Shown: positions 50,361 through 57,534 of the stretch, one piece after another | How positions within the stretch are numbered: the stretch's first letter is position 1 | Layout of the letters: the number at the start of each line of letters is the position of its first letter | Assembly (NCBI GenBank): GCA_022072615.1 | Contig: JAJVHS010000057.1 | Coordinates: 1-57,534, forward strand | DNA: 57,534 bases | Source: Phycisphaerales bacterium | GTDB lineage: Bacteria; Planctomycetota; Phycisphaerae; Phycisphaerales; UBA1924 | Direction: 5' to 3' | The notes under the pieces: model-generated | What the model was told of the DNA's origin: nothing | What the model saw: only the letters and a program-made list of their open reading frames with translations | The model's database searches: none | Translations under genes and position numbers: made by a program

Positions 50361-50527
50361 ACACAGAGGACGCAGAGGTAGCAGAGGAAGTACTTCAGAA
50401 CGAGTCGAGCGCGAAGTTCTGATTGCCGCAGGTCTTCAATGGGCTGCGGCATTGCGACTCGTCCGCTTCCACGGGCTGGAACGCGCTCACTTCTTTCCTC
50501 GGCGCTCTCCGCGACCTCGGCGTTCAA
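50357..50527. repeat. MITE-like intergenic element with terminal inverted repeats
   Basis: The left end, starting TTGAACACAGAGGACGCAGA (50357-50390), and the right end (50493-50527, ending CTCGGCGTTCAA) are imperfect inverted copies about 34 bases long. Inside are two perfect stems, ACGAGTCG/CGACTCGT and TGCCGCAG/CTGCGGCA, so the whole element can fold as one long hairpin. It covers the last bases of the gene ending at 50360 and ends eight bases before the convergent gene. Repeats with an AACACAGAGGACGCAGAGG-type end are widespread in unrelated bacterial genomes. Confidence 0.65.
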
Positions 50528-50534
50528 ACCGAAT

Positions 50535-51080
50535 TCACCGCGGGATGACCTGCTGGTACTCGGCTTCCCGAGCCATGAACGTGGCCCAGAAGGGACGGAC
50601 CGGGCCGCCGCGGAGCAGATCTTCGAGCACGGCCAGGTGCGTGTCCCACCCGCCCGAGACGCTGACCCTGGTGTCGCGCTTCACGACGCCGCGGTGGACG
50701 AGCACGAGGAGCACGTCGGGGCCCGTGGGCGAGAGGTCGAAGGAGACCTCCGACGTGTCGGAGACTTCGGTCCAGGTGAAGCTCAGGCCGCGGGGAGGAT
50801 CGAAGCGAGTGACGCGGCCGGTGGCGAGGTCGCTGCAATCCTTGAATCGCTCGGGCGGGGCTTCGGACGTCAGGTTGCGGTGATCGAAGCGGATCTCGAC
50901 CTTGCCGCCGACGCGCGGTTCCATGCGGATGGCGCCGAGCCATTTGGCCGAGAGCTTCTCGTCGGTGAGGTACTCGAAGACGCGTTCGATGGGCCCGGGG
51001 AGCACCCGCTCGATGCGGAGCGTGGTGGCGTCGGGGTAGGTGGCCTTGGAAAGAGACTTTGCGGGCGCGTGCGTGGTCAT
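50535..51080 (-). CDS. SRPBCC (Aha1-like) protein
   Basis: 181 residues from the ATG at 51080. The SRPBCC fold is a helix-grip cavity for hydrophobic ligands: LRIERVLPGPIERVFEYLTD, EKLSAKWLGAIRMEPRVGGK, and the C-terminal part VSFDLSPTGPDVLLVLVHRG, WDTHLAVLEDLLRG. It matches the Aha1/activator-like SRPBCC proteins that are almost always paired with an ArsR regulator. The ArsR gene lies 39 bases upstream on the same strand, so both are one operon. The ligand and role are unknown; in similar pairs the SRPBCC protein is thought to sense or bind a small compound. The stop lies beside the MITE-like element. Confidence 0.9.
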   Translation of the reverse strand: MTTHAPAKSLSKATYPDATTLRIERVLPGPIERVFEYLTDEKLSAKWLGAIRMEPRVGGKVEIRFDHRNLTSEAPPERFKDCSDLATGRVTRFDPPRGLSFTWTEVSDTSEVSFDLSPTGPDVLLVLVHRGVVKRDTRVSVSGGWDTHLAVLEDLLRGGPVRPFWATFMAREAEYQQVIPR

Positions 51081-51119
51081 CGTGAATCCTCCGGAAAAAG
51101 AGTGGCGTGAATTGACCTG

Positions 51120-51509
51120 TCAACCATGAGCGCCGGAGCGGCGCGATGCGGACTTGCGGGCCTTGGCTGGCGGCGCCGGCGGCTGCTGGTCGGCTCGGAG
51201 CAGGCGTTCGAGTTCATCGAGCCGGCGGGTCCAGAACTGCTCGTATTCGGCGAGCCACTGGTGCGCGGCGGCGAGGGGCGTGGGTTCGAGGCGGCAGAGG
51301 TGTGTTCGTCCGCGGCGCGTGCGGCGGAGGAGACCGGCGTGCTCGAGGGTCTTGAGGTGCTTGGAGGCGGCGGCCAGCGACATGTCGAGCGGCTCGGCGA
51401 GCTCGGTGACGGAGCGCTCACCGGCGGCGAGGGTGCCGAGGATGCGCCGGCGTGTGGGGTCGGCGAGTGCCCGGAAGACGCGGTCGAGGCTGGCGGCATG
51501 TTCAACCAT
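51120..51509 (-). CDS. ArsR-family transcriptional regulator
   Basis: 129 residues from the ATG at 51509 (MVEHAASLDRVFRALADPTR). ArsR proteins are small dimeric winged-helix repressors. The DNA-binding part reads RRRILGTLAAGERSVTELAE, PLDMSLAAASKHLKTLEHAG with LLRRTRRGRTHLCRLEPTPL. It has no metal-binding Cys pair (ELCVCDL-like motif), so it belongs to the non-metal branch that occurs with SRPBCC partners. The start codon lies inside a palindrome, TTCAACCATGTGGTTGAA, and a second copy lies 40 bases upstream, suggesting that the protein represses itself and the SRPBCC gene. Confidence 0.92.
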   Translation of the reverse strand: MVEHAASLDRVFRALADPTRRRILGTLAAGERSVTELAEPLDMSLAAASKHLKTLEHAGLLRRTRRGRTHLCRLEPTPLAAAHQWLAEYEQFWTRRLDELERLLRADQQPPAPPAKARKSASRRSGAHG

Positions 51510-51518
51510 GTGGTTGAA
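51501..51518. promoter_or_regulatory. ArsR operator copy 1, over the start codon
   Basis: TTCAACCA TG TGGTTGAA, perfect eight-base arms. The central CAT on the plus strand is the ATG of arsR. Binding here could block both transcription and, in the mRNA, pair into a start-hiding hairpin. Confidence 0.7.
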
Positions 51519-51541
51519 TATACCCGCGGCGGGCGCGATGG

Positions 51542-51557
51542 TCAACCATTTGGTTGA
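51542..51557. promoter_or_regulatory. ArsR operator copy 2
   Basis: TCAACCA TT TGGTTGA, perfect seven-base arms. Its centre is exactly 40 bases, about four helical turns, from that of copy 1, so two dimers would sit on the same face of DNA. Confidence 0.7.
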
Positions 51558-51668
51558 ATGATTTCCCGGGGACGACGCTCACCACCGAACGCTCCGGGGA
51601 CGCGGAGAGGAGTTGGATGGGAATGGCGGCCGGATCGCGGTGGCGCTCGACGGCGCGGCGAGGCGGCG

Positions 51669-51693
51669 AAAAAAAACGCGCTCACAGGCGCGT
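51669..51693 (-). terminator. rho-independent terminator of the tRNA-Gly gene
   Basis: On the minus strand ACGCGC/GCGCGT (51688-51693 with 51676-51681, six-base loop) is followed by a run of eight T (complement of 51669-51676). It lies 30 bases after the tRNA. Confidence 0.85.
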
Positions 51694-51722
51694 CGGGCTC
51701 ATTGGCTGTCAGAAGGGGGAAA

Positions 51723-51794
51723 AGCGGGCGAAGGGACTCGAACCCTCGACATCCACCTTGGCAAGGTGGCACTCTACCACTGAGTTACGCCCGC
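51723..51794 (-). tRNA. tRNA-Gly (anticodon GCC)
   Basis: The complement folds as a normal cloverleaf of 72 bases: acceptor stem GCGGGCG/CGCCCGC, D arm ACTCAGTGGTAGAGT, anticodon arm CCACCTTGCCAAGGTGG with GCC, and T arm GAGGGTTCGAGTCCCTT. The discriminator base is T, as usual for glycine. CCA is not encoded. Confidence 0.97.
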
Positions 51795-51886
51795 GTGGCG
51801 TTCTGCCGGTCCCCGCTCGGCCCCCTCAAGGGGCCTCGAGATCGGGAAAGGGCAAGGCATGAAGTTAGACCGATCGGCCGGCCGAG

Positions 51887-53953
51887 TCAACGGGACGAGC
51901 CATCGACCGCGGTCACGGAGCCGGGAGGGGCGGTGGCGCCGTCTGTGACGGCTGGAGAGGCGGAGGCAGCGGGAGCGGGCGTGGCCGCGGCGGCGCCACG
52001 GGCTCGGCTGATCGCATCCAGGACCGTCGCGGTCGTATACGTGTCGTACTTTTGGGGGTCGGGCTGTCCGGGCCCAGTAATGGCGAGCAGGGGGATGCCG
52101 ACCCAGTTGAGGCTTTTGAGCTTCTCGCCGCCCGGCTCGTTCTTGCCGGTCAGGTCGACGCGCATGGGGACGACGTCATCCGCCGTGAGGGCCTTGACGA
52201 CTTCGGGCCGGTGCAGGACCCCCACTTCCAGGGCCTTGCAGTTGAGGCACCACTCGGCGGTGAAATCGAGCACGACGACCTGGCCCCGGCTGGTGGCTTC
52301 CTGGAAACGCTCGGGCGTATAGGCGACCCACGGGATGGGCCCGCGGTCGGTGAAATGGACGGCCATCCAGACGCCCGAGGCGGTGAACGCCAGGCCAACG
52401 ACGGACCAGACGGCTCGGTGCGCGGGGCGAGTGGTGATCTGGAACGTCCGGACCACCAGAAGCACCATGGCGAGGATGACGCACAGCGCGATGATCCACC
52501 AGAAGAAGCGGATGGGCGGATCCACAGGCAGGCGGAGGAGCGGGTCCAGGCCCGTGCCCAGGAAGAAGATGGCGACGCCGATCATGAGAATGCCCATGAC
52601 CTGCTTGACGAGAATGCTCGCCGGGCCCGACCGGGGCACCTTGGCGATCCACGACGGGAAGGCGGAGAGGATCGCGTAGGGAAGGGCCATGCCGATGCCG
52701 ATGGCGGCGAAGGTCGAGAGGGTGAGCGCGGGCGGCTGGCGGGCGGCCCAGGCCGATGCAGTGGCCATGAAGGGCGCGGTGCAGGGGGTCGAGAGGATCG
52801 CGGTGAAGATGCCGAAGAGGAACGTGCCCGACGTCGAGCCGCCGGTGGCGCCCGGCTTGCCCTTGGGGTTGGCCGCGGGCATGAAGCGGTAGACCCACTG
52901 GGGGACATTGATGTCGTAGAGCCCGAGCATGCTGAGCGCCATGACGGCGACGAACCCGCCGACGCCGAGCGTGAACCACGGGTTCTGGAAGAGCTGGTTG
53001 ACCTGCTTGAAGCTGGCGATGAAAGCGATGCAGGCGCCGATCACGAGCCAGAAGAAGATGATGCCCAGCGACGTGATGATGCCCAGGTAGAAGCAGCGGC
53101 GCGGGTTTCCCGCGGCGGCGCTGAGGCTCATGATCTTGATCGGGATCACGGGGATCACGCAGGGCGTCAGGTTCAGGATGAGCCCGCCCAGCGCCGCGGC
53201 CAGCAGCAGGAACACCAGGAACAGGGGATTGGTGCCGCGGAGCGTGAAGAAGTTGGTGCCGAAGAGATCGAACGAGAGGTCCTCCTGCACCGTCTTGCCC
53301 GCGAGCAGATCGCTGAAGACCTGCGAGTTGAATCCGCCGAAGACGGCCGGGTCGCGCGGGGCGGCGGCGGCCGCGGCCTCGGGCGCGACGACCTGGAGCG
53401 TCACCTTCTGCTGGCCGCTGACGGGCATGCCGCAGACGCTGTCATCGCAGGCCTGGTAGCCGACGTCCAGGAAGATCGAAAGCTCGCCGAGAGGAGCCTC
53501 GTCGGACACGATGACGGGGACGTAGGCGATGGCTCTGCCTTCGAAGACTTCATACGGGAGCGGGATGCCGGTGCCGCCGAGATCGATGTCGACCGTGTGG
53601 GGCGTGGGCCACTGGACCGGGCCGAAGGTGAGCTGGGGCTGCGGGATCGCGGTTTCGCCCAGCGCACTCTCCGTGGCTGGACGGATGACGGTCGGGATGG
53701 CCTCGAACCCCTCCCACTCGTCGGGGGGGTTGGGGTTGTTGGTGTGGATATGCCAGCCGTCCTGGTGGTTGAAGATGACGGCCACGACGACCTGGTCCCC
53801 GGGGCGGACCTGGGTCTTGGAGGCAACCAGGGAAAGCTCAACCTTGGGCGGCCCGAACTGCCCGGCCGCCAGGGGGGTTATCAGGAGGATGAGGAGCCAG
53901 GCCAGTCCTTGGACGAGGAGCGCCAGTGGCCGGTACGGGCAGGTGGTCGGCAT
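51887..53953 (-). CDS. dsbD: thiol:disulfide interchange protein, DsbD-like
   Basis: 688 residues from the ATG at 53953. DsbD passes electrons from cytoplasmic thioredoxin to periplasmic proteins. After a signal peptide (LLVQGLAWLLILLITPLAAG) comes the N-terminal beta domain with the redox pair CDDSVCG (here in VGYQACDDSVCGMPVSG). The central membrane domain has LNLTPCVIPVIPIKIMSLSA and LSTPCTAPFMATASAWAARQ, with the two conserved Cys in helices. The C-terminal thioredoxin-like domain has VVVLDFTAEWCLNCKALEVG, a CxxC motif. All three redox pairs are present. The tail is Ala/Pro-rich. The length exceeds E. coli DsbD (565) mainly by a longer N-terminal domain. It lies beyond the tRNA and stands alone. 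Confidence 0.93.
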   Translation of the reverse strand: MPTTCPYRPLALLVQGLAWLLILLITPLAAGQFGPPKVELSLVASKTQVRPGDQVVVAVIFNHQDGWHIHTNNPNPPDEWEGFEAIPTVIRPATESALGETAIPQPQLTFGPVQWPTPHTVDIDLGGTGIPLPYEVFEGRAIAYVPVIVSDEAPLGELSIFLDVGYQACDDSVCGMPVSGQQKVTLQVVAPEAAAAAAPRDPAVFGGFNSQVFSDLLAGKTVQEDLSFDLFGTNFFTLRGTNPLFLVFLLLAAALGGLILNLTPCVIPVIPIKIMSLSAAAGNPRRCFYLGIITSLGIIFFWLVIGACIAFIASFKQVNQLFQNPWFTLGVGGFVAVMALSMLGLYDINVPQWVYRFMPAANPKGKPGATGGSTSGTFLFGIFTAILSTPCTAPFMATASAWAARQPPALTLSTFAAIGIGMALPYAILSAFPSWIAKVPRSGPASILVKQVMGILMIGVAIFFLGTGLDPLLRLPVDPPIRFFWWIIALCVILAMVLLVVRTFQITTRPAHRAVWSVVGLAFTASGVWMAVHFTDRGPIPWVAYTPERFQEATSRGQVVVLDFTAEWCLNCKALEVGVLHRPEVVKALTADDVVPMRVDLTGKNEPGGEKLKSLNWVGIPLLAITGPGQPDPQKYDTYTTATVLDAISRARGAAAATPAPAASASPAVTDGATAPPGSVTAVDGSSR

Positions 53954-54150
53954 GCAGGGTTCTCACCGGGATGCGGCGGGACGGAATGTCCTTCGGACAC
54001 AATATGGATGCCGAGGCCGCGGGGTTCGTGCCCGGCGCCGGGCACGAAAGTCGCGGACCGAAGGTGGTTGGCAGGCTCAAGGGCGGCTGGGCGACGGTCC
54101 GATGACGGAGTTATACCGCCCGGTGCGGCGTTGGTTGGAGTACGTTCGGA

Positions 54151-55167
54151 ATGCCTGACATTCTGAATCAAAGTGAGATTGATGCGCTTCTGGCGTCGAC
54201 GGAGATTCCGCCGGCCGAACCGCCGGTGCCGGCGACGGAGATTTTCTCCCGGTTCGACCGCGACCCCGAGGTGACGGAGGTCCGGACGTACGACTTCAAG
54301 CGGCCCGAGCGAGTCAGCAAGGACCAGATGCGGGCGCTGCAGACGCTGCACGAGGGCTTTGCGAGGAACTTCGGCGCGTCGCTGTCGGGGTTCCTGCGGA
54401 CGATCGTGGAGGTGCGGGTCGCGACGTGCGAGCAGATGACCTATTCGGAGTTCATCGCCGCGCTGCCGAACCCGACGAGCTTCAACCTGCTGTCGGCCGA
54501 CGGGCTCGAGGGCCAGATGTGCCTCGAGGTGAGCCCGCTGATCATCTATCCGATCATCGACCGGCTGCTCGGGGGAACGTCGCAGGACCTGTTCATCCCG
54601 CAGCGGCCGATGACGCTGATTGAATCGCGGCTGATCGGCAACATCACCGGTCGCGGGCTGGCGGCGCTCTCCGAGGCGTGGGCGAGCGTGAAACAGCTGA
54701 ATTTCACGGTCGCGGCGACGGAGAGCAACCCGCAGCTCGTGCAGATCGTGCCGCCCAACGAGGTGGTGGTGGTCGTCGGCTTTGAACTGAAGATCACCAA
54801 CCGCGCGGGCACGATGAACCTGTGCATCCCATACAACGTGATCGAGCCCGTGATCGAGAACCTGAGCTCGCAGAGCTGGTTCGCCGCGTCGAGGAACCAG
54901 CGGTCAAAGTCCACAGAGGAGACGATCGGCAGGTCGCTGAAGGAAGCGACGCTGACGGTGACGGGGCTGCTGGCGCGGACGACGATCACCCTCGCCGACG
55001 CCCTGCAGATGCAGCCCGGCGACGTGATCGTGACGGACAAGCCCGCGAACGAGCCTGTGGTGGTGTGCGTCGAGGGCGAGGCGAAGTTCGAGGCTCACCT
55101 GGGCCGGCACAAGGATGTGCGGGCGCTCAGGATCGTGCGGGCGACATCGCCGGGAACGGGCGCGTAG
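54151..55167 (+). CDS. fliM: flagellar motor switch protein FliM
   Basis: 338 residues (E. coli 334) from the ATG at 54151 with GGAG upstream. FliM is part of the C ring and binds phosphorylated CheY to reverse rotation. The N-terminal CheY-binding segment DILNQSEIDALLAS is present. The middle domain has YDFKRPERVSKDQMRALQTL, HEGFARNFGASLSGFLRTIV and EQMTYSEFIAALPNPTSFNL. The C-terminal SpoA part has LLARTTITLADALQMQPGDV and VVVCVEGEAKFEAHLGRHKD. No other flagellar gene adjoins it; nusA follows after 542 bases. Confidence 0.96.
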   Translation: MPDILNQSEIDALLASTEIPPAEPPVPATEIFSRFDRDPEVTEVRTYDFKRPERVSKDQMRALQTLHEGFARNFGASLSGFLRTIVEVRVATCEQMTYSEFIAALPNPTSFNLLSADGLEGQMCLEVSPLIIYPIIDRLLGGTSQDLFIPQRPMTLIESRLIGNITGRGLAALSEAWASVKQLNFTVAATESNPQLVQIVPPNEVVVVVGFELKITNRAGTMNLCIPYNVIEPVIENLSSQSWFAASRNQRSKSTEETIGRSLKEATLTVTGLLARTTITLADALQMQPGDVIVTDKPANEPVVVCVEGEAKFEAHLGRHKDVRALRIVRATSPGTGA

Positions 55168-55270
55168 CAACGCGCGGGCTGCCCTCCCGAAACGGTGTTT
55201 GATCGGGTCACTCGGCGGGTACCACCCCGCGTGATCGCGGGCGGAACGGGGTCTGGCGCGCTGAAGAGCG

Positions 55271-55298
55271 TTGACCCCGGCACCCGAACACCTATAAA
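55271..55298 (+). promoter_or_regulatory. strong sigma70-type promoter for nusA
   Basis: TTGACC (55271-55276) and TATAAA (55293-55298) are 16 bases apart, five of six matches each. The predicted start is near 55305, about 405 bases before nusA. Confidence 0.65.
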
Positions 55299-55304
55299 AT
55301 TTGC

Positions 55305-55709
55305 CGGCTCGAGAGCGTTCTCGGGCTCCGTCGTGGTTCTGCGGCTTCGAGGTGCGTCATGCTCGCGGCTTTCAACCATGCCCGGTAAGCGGTCCACACC
55401 GATCTCTGATCGCTTGCGCGATCGGTGTGACCCCGCGTCGCGGGACTCAGGCCAGGGCCGATCTCCGGAAGGGGGTTTGCCGATGGCGTGAGTTCAGCGC
55501 CGTGGTGAGTGGCCTGTCCCCGCGGGAGACCGCGTGGTGATGGCCGGACGCTGCCGGGCCGCGGGTGATCGGGGATCACCGGCGGCTCTTGTGTTTTTGG
55601 CGCACGCGGCGGGCGGACCTCGGAACGGCGGAAGAGCACGGACGGTGATCGACAATCCGGCAACTCGAGACGGTACATCCCGGCAACCAGAGACGAAGGA
55701 GTTTGAACC
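55305..55709 (+). promoter_or_regulatory. structured leader of nusA-infB
   Basis: The gap from fliM to nusA (55168-55709) has no supportable gene. From the predicted start it forms a leader of about 405 bases with a ten-base perfect hairpin CACACCGATC/GATCGGTGTG (55395-55404 with 55420-55429), a small stem CCCGC/GCGGG just after it, and the terminator-like hairpin at 55558-55598. The ribosome binding site GAAGGAG is at 55695-55701. rimP, often the first gene of this operon, is missing. Leader-based control by NusA itself is known in other bacteria and fits here. Confidence 0.5.
55558..55598 (+). terminator. attenuator-like hairpin in the nusA leader
   Basis: GCCGC-G-GGTGATC (55558-55570) pairs with GATCACC-G-GCGGC (55574-55586) around a GGG loop, 12 base pairs with one G-G mismatch. 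TCTTGTGTTTTT follows at 55587-55598. It would stop part of the transcripts about 110 bases before nusA. Confidence 0.55.
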
Positions 55710-57098
55710 GTGGCCATGAACGCACAGGAGATGATGAGGATCCTGGATTCGATCGCCCGCGATCGCAACATCGATCGGTCGCTGCTGATCCGGGACCTTG
55801 AACTTGCCATGGTGTCCGCGGCGAGGAAGCACTTCAACACGCTCGATCCCGAGGAGTTCACCTGCACGGTGGACGCGATGTCGGGCAAGATCGACATCCG
55901 CCGCCACGGCGAACCGCTGGAGATGACGCCCGAGGCGTTCGGCCGGATCGCGGCGCAGACGTTCAAGCAGGTGATGATCCAGAAGTTCCGCGACGACGAG
56001 CGGACGAGCATCCTGGACGAGTTCACCAAGCGCGTGGGCGAGATCGCGACGGGCGTGGCGCAGCGCTACGAGGCGCGGTCGCTGATCGTCACGATCGACC
56101 GGGCCGAGGCCTTCATGCCGCCGAGCGAGCAGATCCCCGGCGAGCAGTTCCAGCCCAACGACCGCGTGCGCTGCCTGATCCTCGACGTCCGCGACGCGGG
56201 GTCGCAGGTCAAGATCGTGCTCAGCCGGTCGCACCCCGACTTCATCAAGCGGCTGTTCGAGGTCGAGGTCCCCGAGGTCGCCGAGCGCGTCATCGAGATC
56301 AAGGCCATGGCCCGCGAGGCGGGGTACCGGACGAAGATCGCGGTCTCGAGCGTGGACTCGAAGGTGGACGCTGTGGGCGCGTGCGTGGGCGTGCGCGGCA
56401 GCCGCATCAAGAACATCGTGGACGAGCTCAACGGCGAGAAGATCGACATCGTCCGCTGGAACGAGTCGAGCCAGATCCTGATCCAGAATGCGCTCAAGCC
56501 GGCGGAGGTCGCGGAGATTTCCCTGTGCTTCGAGCTCGGCCGGGCGACCGTCGTGGTGCGCGACGACCAGCTTTCGCTGGCGATCGGCAAGCGCGGCCAG
56601 AACGTGCGCCTGGCGGCGCGGCTCACGGGCTGGGACATCGACATCCTCACCCCCGAGGAATTCACCAAGGGACTGGAGACGATGGCGCAGACGCTGCTGC
56701 AGGTCGCGGGCGCGACCGAGCAGATGACCGACCGCCTGGCGGCTCTGGGCATGGTGAGCGTGTTCGACATCGAGGAAGTCGGGGCCGACGTGCTCGTGGC
56801 CGAGCTGCAGATCCCCGAGGAGATGGCCAGGGCGATGGTCGAGCACGCGTCGGTCCGCGCAAAGGAAGTCGCCGAGCAGCAGCAGCGCGACAAGGAAGAG
56901 AAGGAACGCCGGGCCAAGGCCCAGGCGGAAGCGGACCGGCTGGCGCTGCTCCAGGGCGAGGGTTCGGTCGAGGCCGGCGAAGCCGCGGCGGCGGCGATCT
57001 TGGGCGGGGGTACGGTCGGGTCGGACGCGGCGGCCCCGGCGCCGGAGACCGGCGGCGCGGGCGATGCCCGGGCGGCCGACATCCTCGGCCAGTCGTGA
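55710..57098 (+). CDS. nusA: transcription termination/antitermination factor NusA
   Basis: 462 residues from the GTG at 55710, with GAAGGAG eight bases upstream. NusA binds RNA polymerase and nascent RNA and affects pausing and termination. The N-terminal polymerase-binding domain starts EMMRILDSIARDRNIDRSLL. The S1 domain has RYEARSLIVTIDRAEAFMPP and RCLILDVRDAGSQVKIVLSR. KH1 and KH2 follow: REAGYRTKIAVSSVD, DAVGACVGVRGSRIKNIVDE, LNGEKIDIVRW, and LSLAIGKRGQNVRLAARLTG. The tail is a charged helix (EQQQRDKEEKERRAKAQAEA) and an Ala/Gly-rich end. The second AR repeat of E. coli is lacking, as in most bacteria. infB follows after 104 bases, the usual order. Confidence 0.97.
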   Translation: MAMNAQEMMRILDSIARDRNIDRSLLIRDLELAMVSAARKHFNTLDPEEFTCTVDAMSGKIDIRRHGEPLEMTPEAFGRIAAQTFKQVMIQKFRDDERTSILDEFTKRVGEIATGVAQRYEARSLIVTIDRAEAFMPPSEQIPGEQFQPNDRVRCLILDVRDAGSQVKIVLSRSHPDFIKRLFEVEVPEVAERVIEIKAMAREAGYRTKIAVSSVDSKVDAVGACVGVRGSRIKNIVDELNGEKIDIVRWNESSQILIQNALKPAEVAEISLCFELGRATVVVRDDQLSLAIGKRGQNVRLAARLTGWDIDILTPEEFTKGLETMAQTLLQVAGATEQMTDRLAALGMVSVFDIEEVGADVLVAELQIPEEMARAMVEHASVRAKEVAEQQQRDKEEKERRAKAQAEADRLALLQGEGSVEAGEAAAAAILGGGTVGSDAAAPAPETGGAGDARAADILGQS

Positions 57099-57202
57099 GC
57101 GTTGATTGATCACCGGCCCGGGCGCGGGAGCGTCCGGGCGCGGCTTGCAGGGACAGTTTTCGAAGGGCGGCCTTGTTGATCGCCCGCACGCGGAGACAGC
57201 GT

Positions 57203-57534
57203 TTGGCTCAGAAGCGCATTTTCGAGATCGCCAAAGAACTCAATGTCGAGTCCAGGCTCATCATCCAGAAATGCTGGGATGAGGGGATCTCCAAGGACGT
57301 GGTGAAGAACCACATGTCCGCGGTGGGGATCGGGCTTGCCGAATCGATCAAGGAGTGGTTCAGCGGCGGTGGCCACGCCACGGCGGTGGAGACTGCTCCG
57401 CGCATCGAAGCGCACGTCGAAGCGCACGCGGCGGAGGGACGCAAGGCCACGGCGCGCAAGGCCAGGGCGGTCAGCGGCCCGGGCGAATCGTCGGTGGCGA
57501 CGGTCGACCACGCCGAGCACGCCACGAGCACGCC
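57203..57534 (+). CDS. infB: translation initiation factor IF-2, N-terminal part
   Basis: 110 codons from a TTG at 57203 with GGAG ten bases upstream to the right edge; the rest is outside the window. The opening LAQKRIFEIAKELNVESRLI, IQKCWDEGISKDVVKNHMSA and VGIGLAESIKEWFSGG is the IF2_N domain, which is a small helical fold that helps bind the ribosome. It is followed by a basic Ala/Lys/Arg/Glu linker (HAAEGRKATARKARAVSG), typical before the GTPase part. Position after nusA is the standard operon order. The GTPase motifs cannot be seen. Confidence 0.9.
   Translation, partial: MAQKRIFEIAKELNVESRLIIQKCWDEGISKDVVKNHMSAVGIGLAESIKEWFSGGGHATAVETAPRIEAHVEAHAAEGRKATARKARAVSGPGESSVATVDHAEHATST

Noticed and set aside
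52052..54166. A 704-codon plus-strand frame opposite dsbD
   Set aside because: The product is Asp/Glu/Gly/Arg-rich without motifs, and it is antisense to an intact DsbD with all Cys pairs.
55494..57113. A 539-codon minus-strand frame opposite nusA
   Set aside because: Composition is Arg/Asp/Leu-rich and it covers a complete nusA; no ribosome binding site or domain.

Overview
The window is very GC-rich DNA from what looks like a planctomycete of the class Phycisphaerae. The evidence is the set of exported proteins with an Ig-like or dockerin-like C-terminus ending in Gly-Cys, PEP-CTERM-like tails ending in four arginines, a HAF-repeat protein, zinc-ribbon membrane proteins, several prepilin-like proteins and a flagellar gene set scattered as single genes or pairs. 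Many genes use GTG or TTG starts with a purine-rich ribosome binding site. No phage, insertion sequence or CRISPR array was recognised.

Left part (1-16.3 kb): a partial exported Ig-like protein, ssb, a lone atpG, a discoidin/dockerin-like protein, a HAF-repeat exported protein with a promoter/operator, a divergent HTH protein, a large serine beta-lactamase-like hydrolase, the stator pair motA-motB, a convergent gene encoding a fusion of kynurenine 3-monooxygenase and kynurenine formamidase, a nested inverted repeat, a two-gene module whose second product resembles WXG100 proteins, and a frameshifted beta-helix protein.

Middle (16.4-41.8 kb): a zinc-ribbon membrane protein, an RlmI-like rRNA methyltransferase, a DUF885 metallopeptidase, a bifunctional fucokinase/GDP-fucose pyrophosphorylase, an entericidin-like lipoprotein, a choice-of-anchor E protein with a divergent AraC regulator, an unusual Rho that appears to lack its RNA-binding OB domain, rpiB next to a fusion of a degenerate YrdC domain with a YwlE-type arginine phosphatase, prepilin-like proteins, ComEC, flgM, an AbgT transporter with a large insertion, coaC-rpoZ, a DUF3553 protein and a small coiled-coil protein.

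Right part (41.9-57.5 kb): a prolyl oligopeptidase, three consecutive small genes of which the first and third encode related proteins (DUF2589-like, function unknown), a hybrid histidine kinase, a large exported protein, a MITE-like element, an ArsR-SRPBCC pair with two copies of a palindromic operator, tRNA-Gly(GCC) with its terminator, a DsbD-like protein, fliM, and nusA-infB preceded by a long structured leader containing a terminator-like hairpin.

Working links: motA, motB, flgM and fliM belong to the flagellum; ssb, rho, nusA, infB and rpoZ are information-processing genes; the exported proteins fall into a dockerin-like and a PEP-CTERM-like class. The most unusual items are the KMO-KynB fusion, the YrdC-YwlE fusion, the truncated Rho, and the two uncharacterised small-protein modules at 13.6-14.9 kb and 44.3-46.0 kb.
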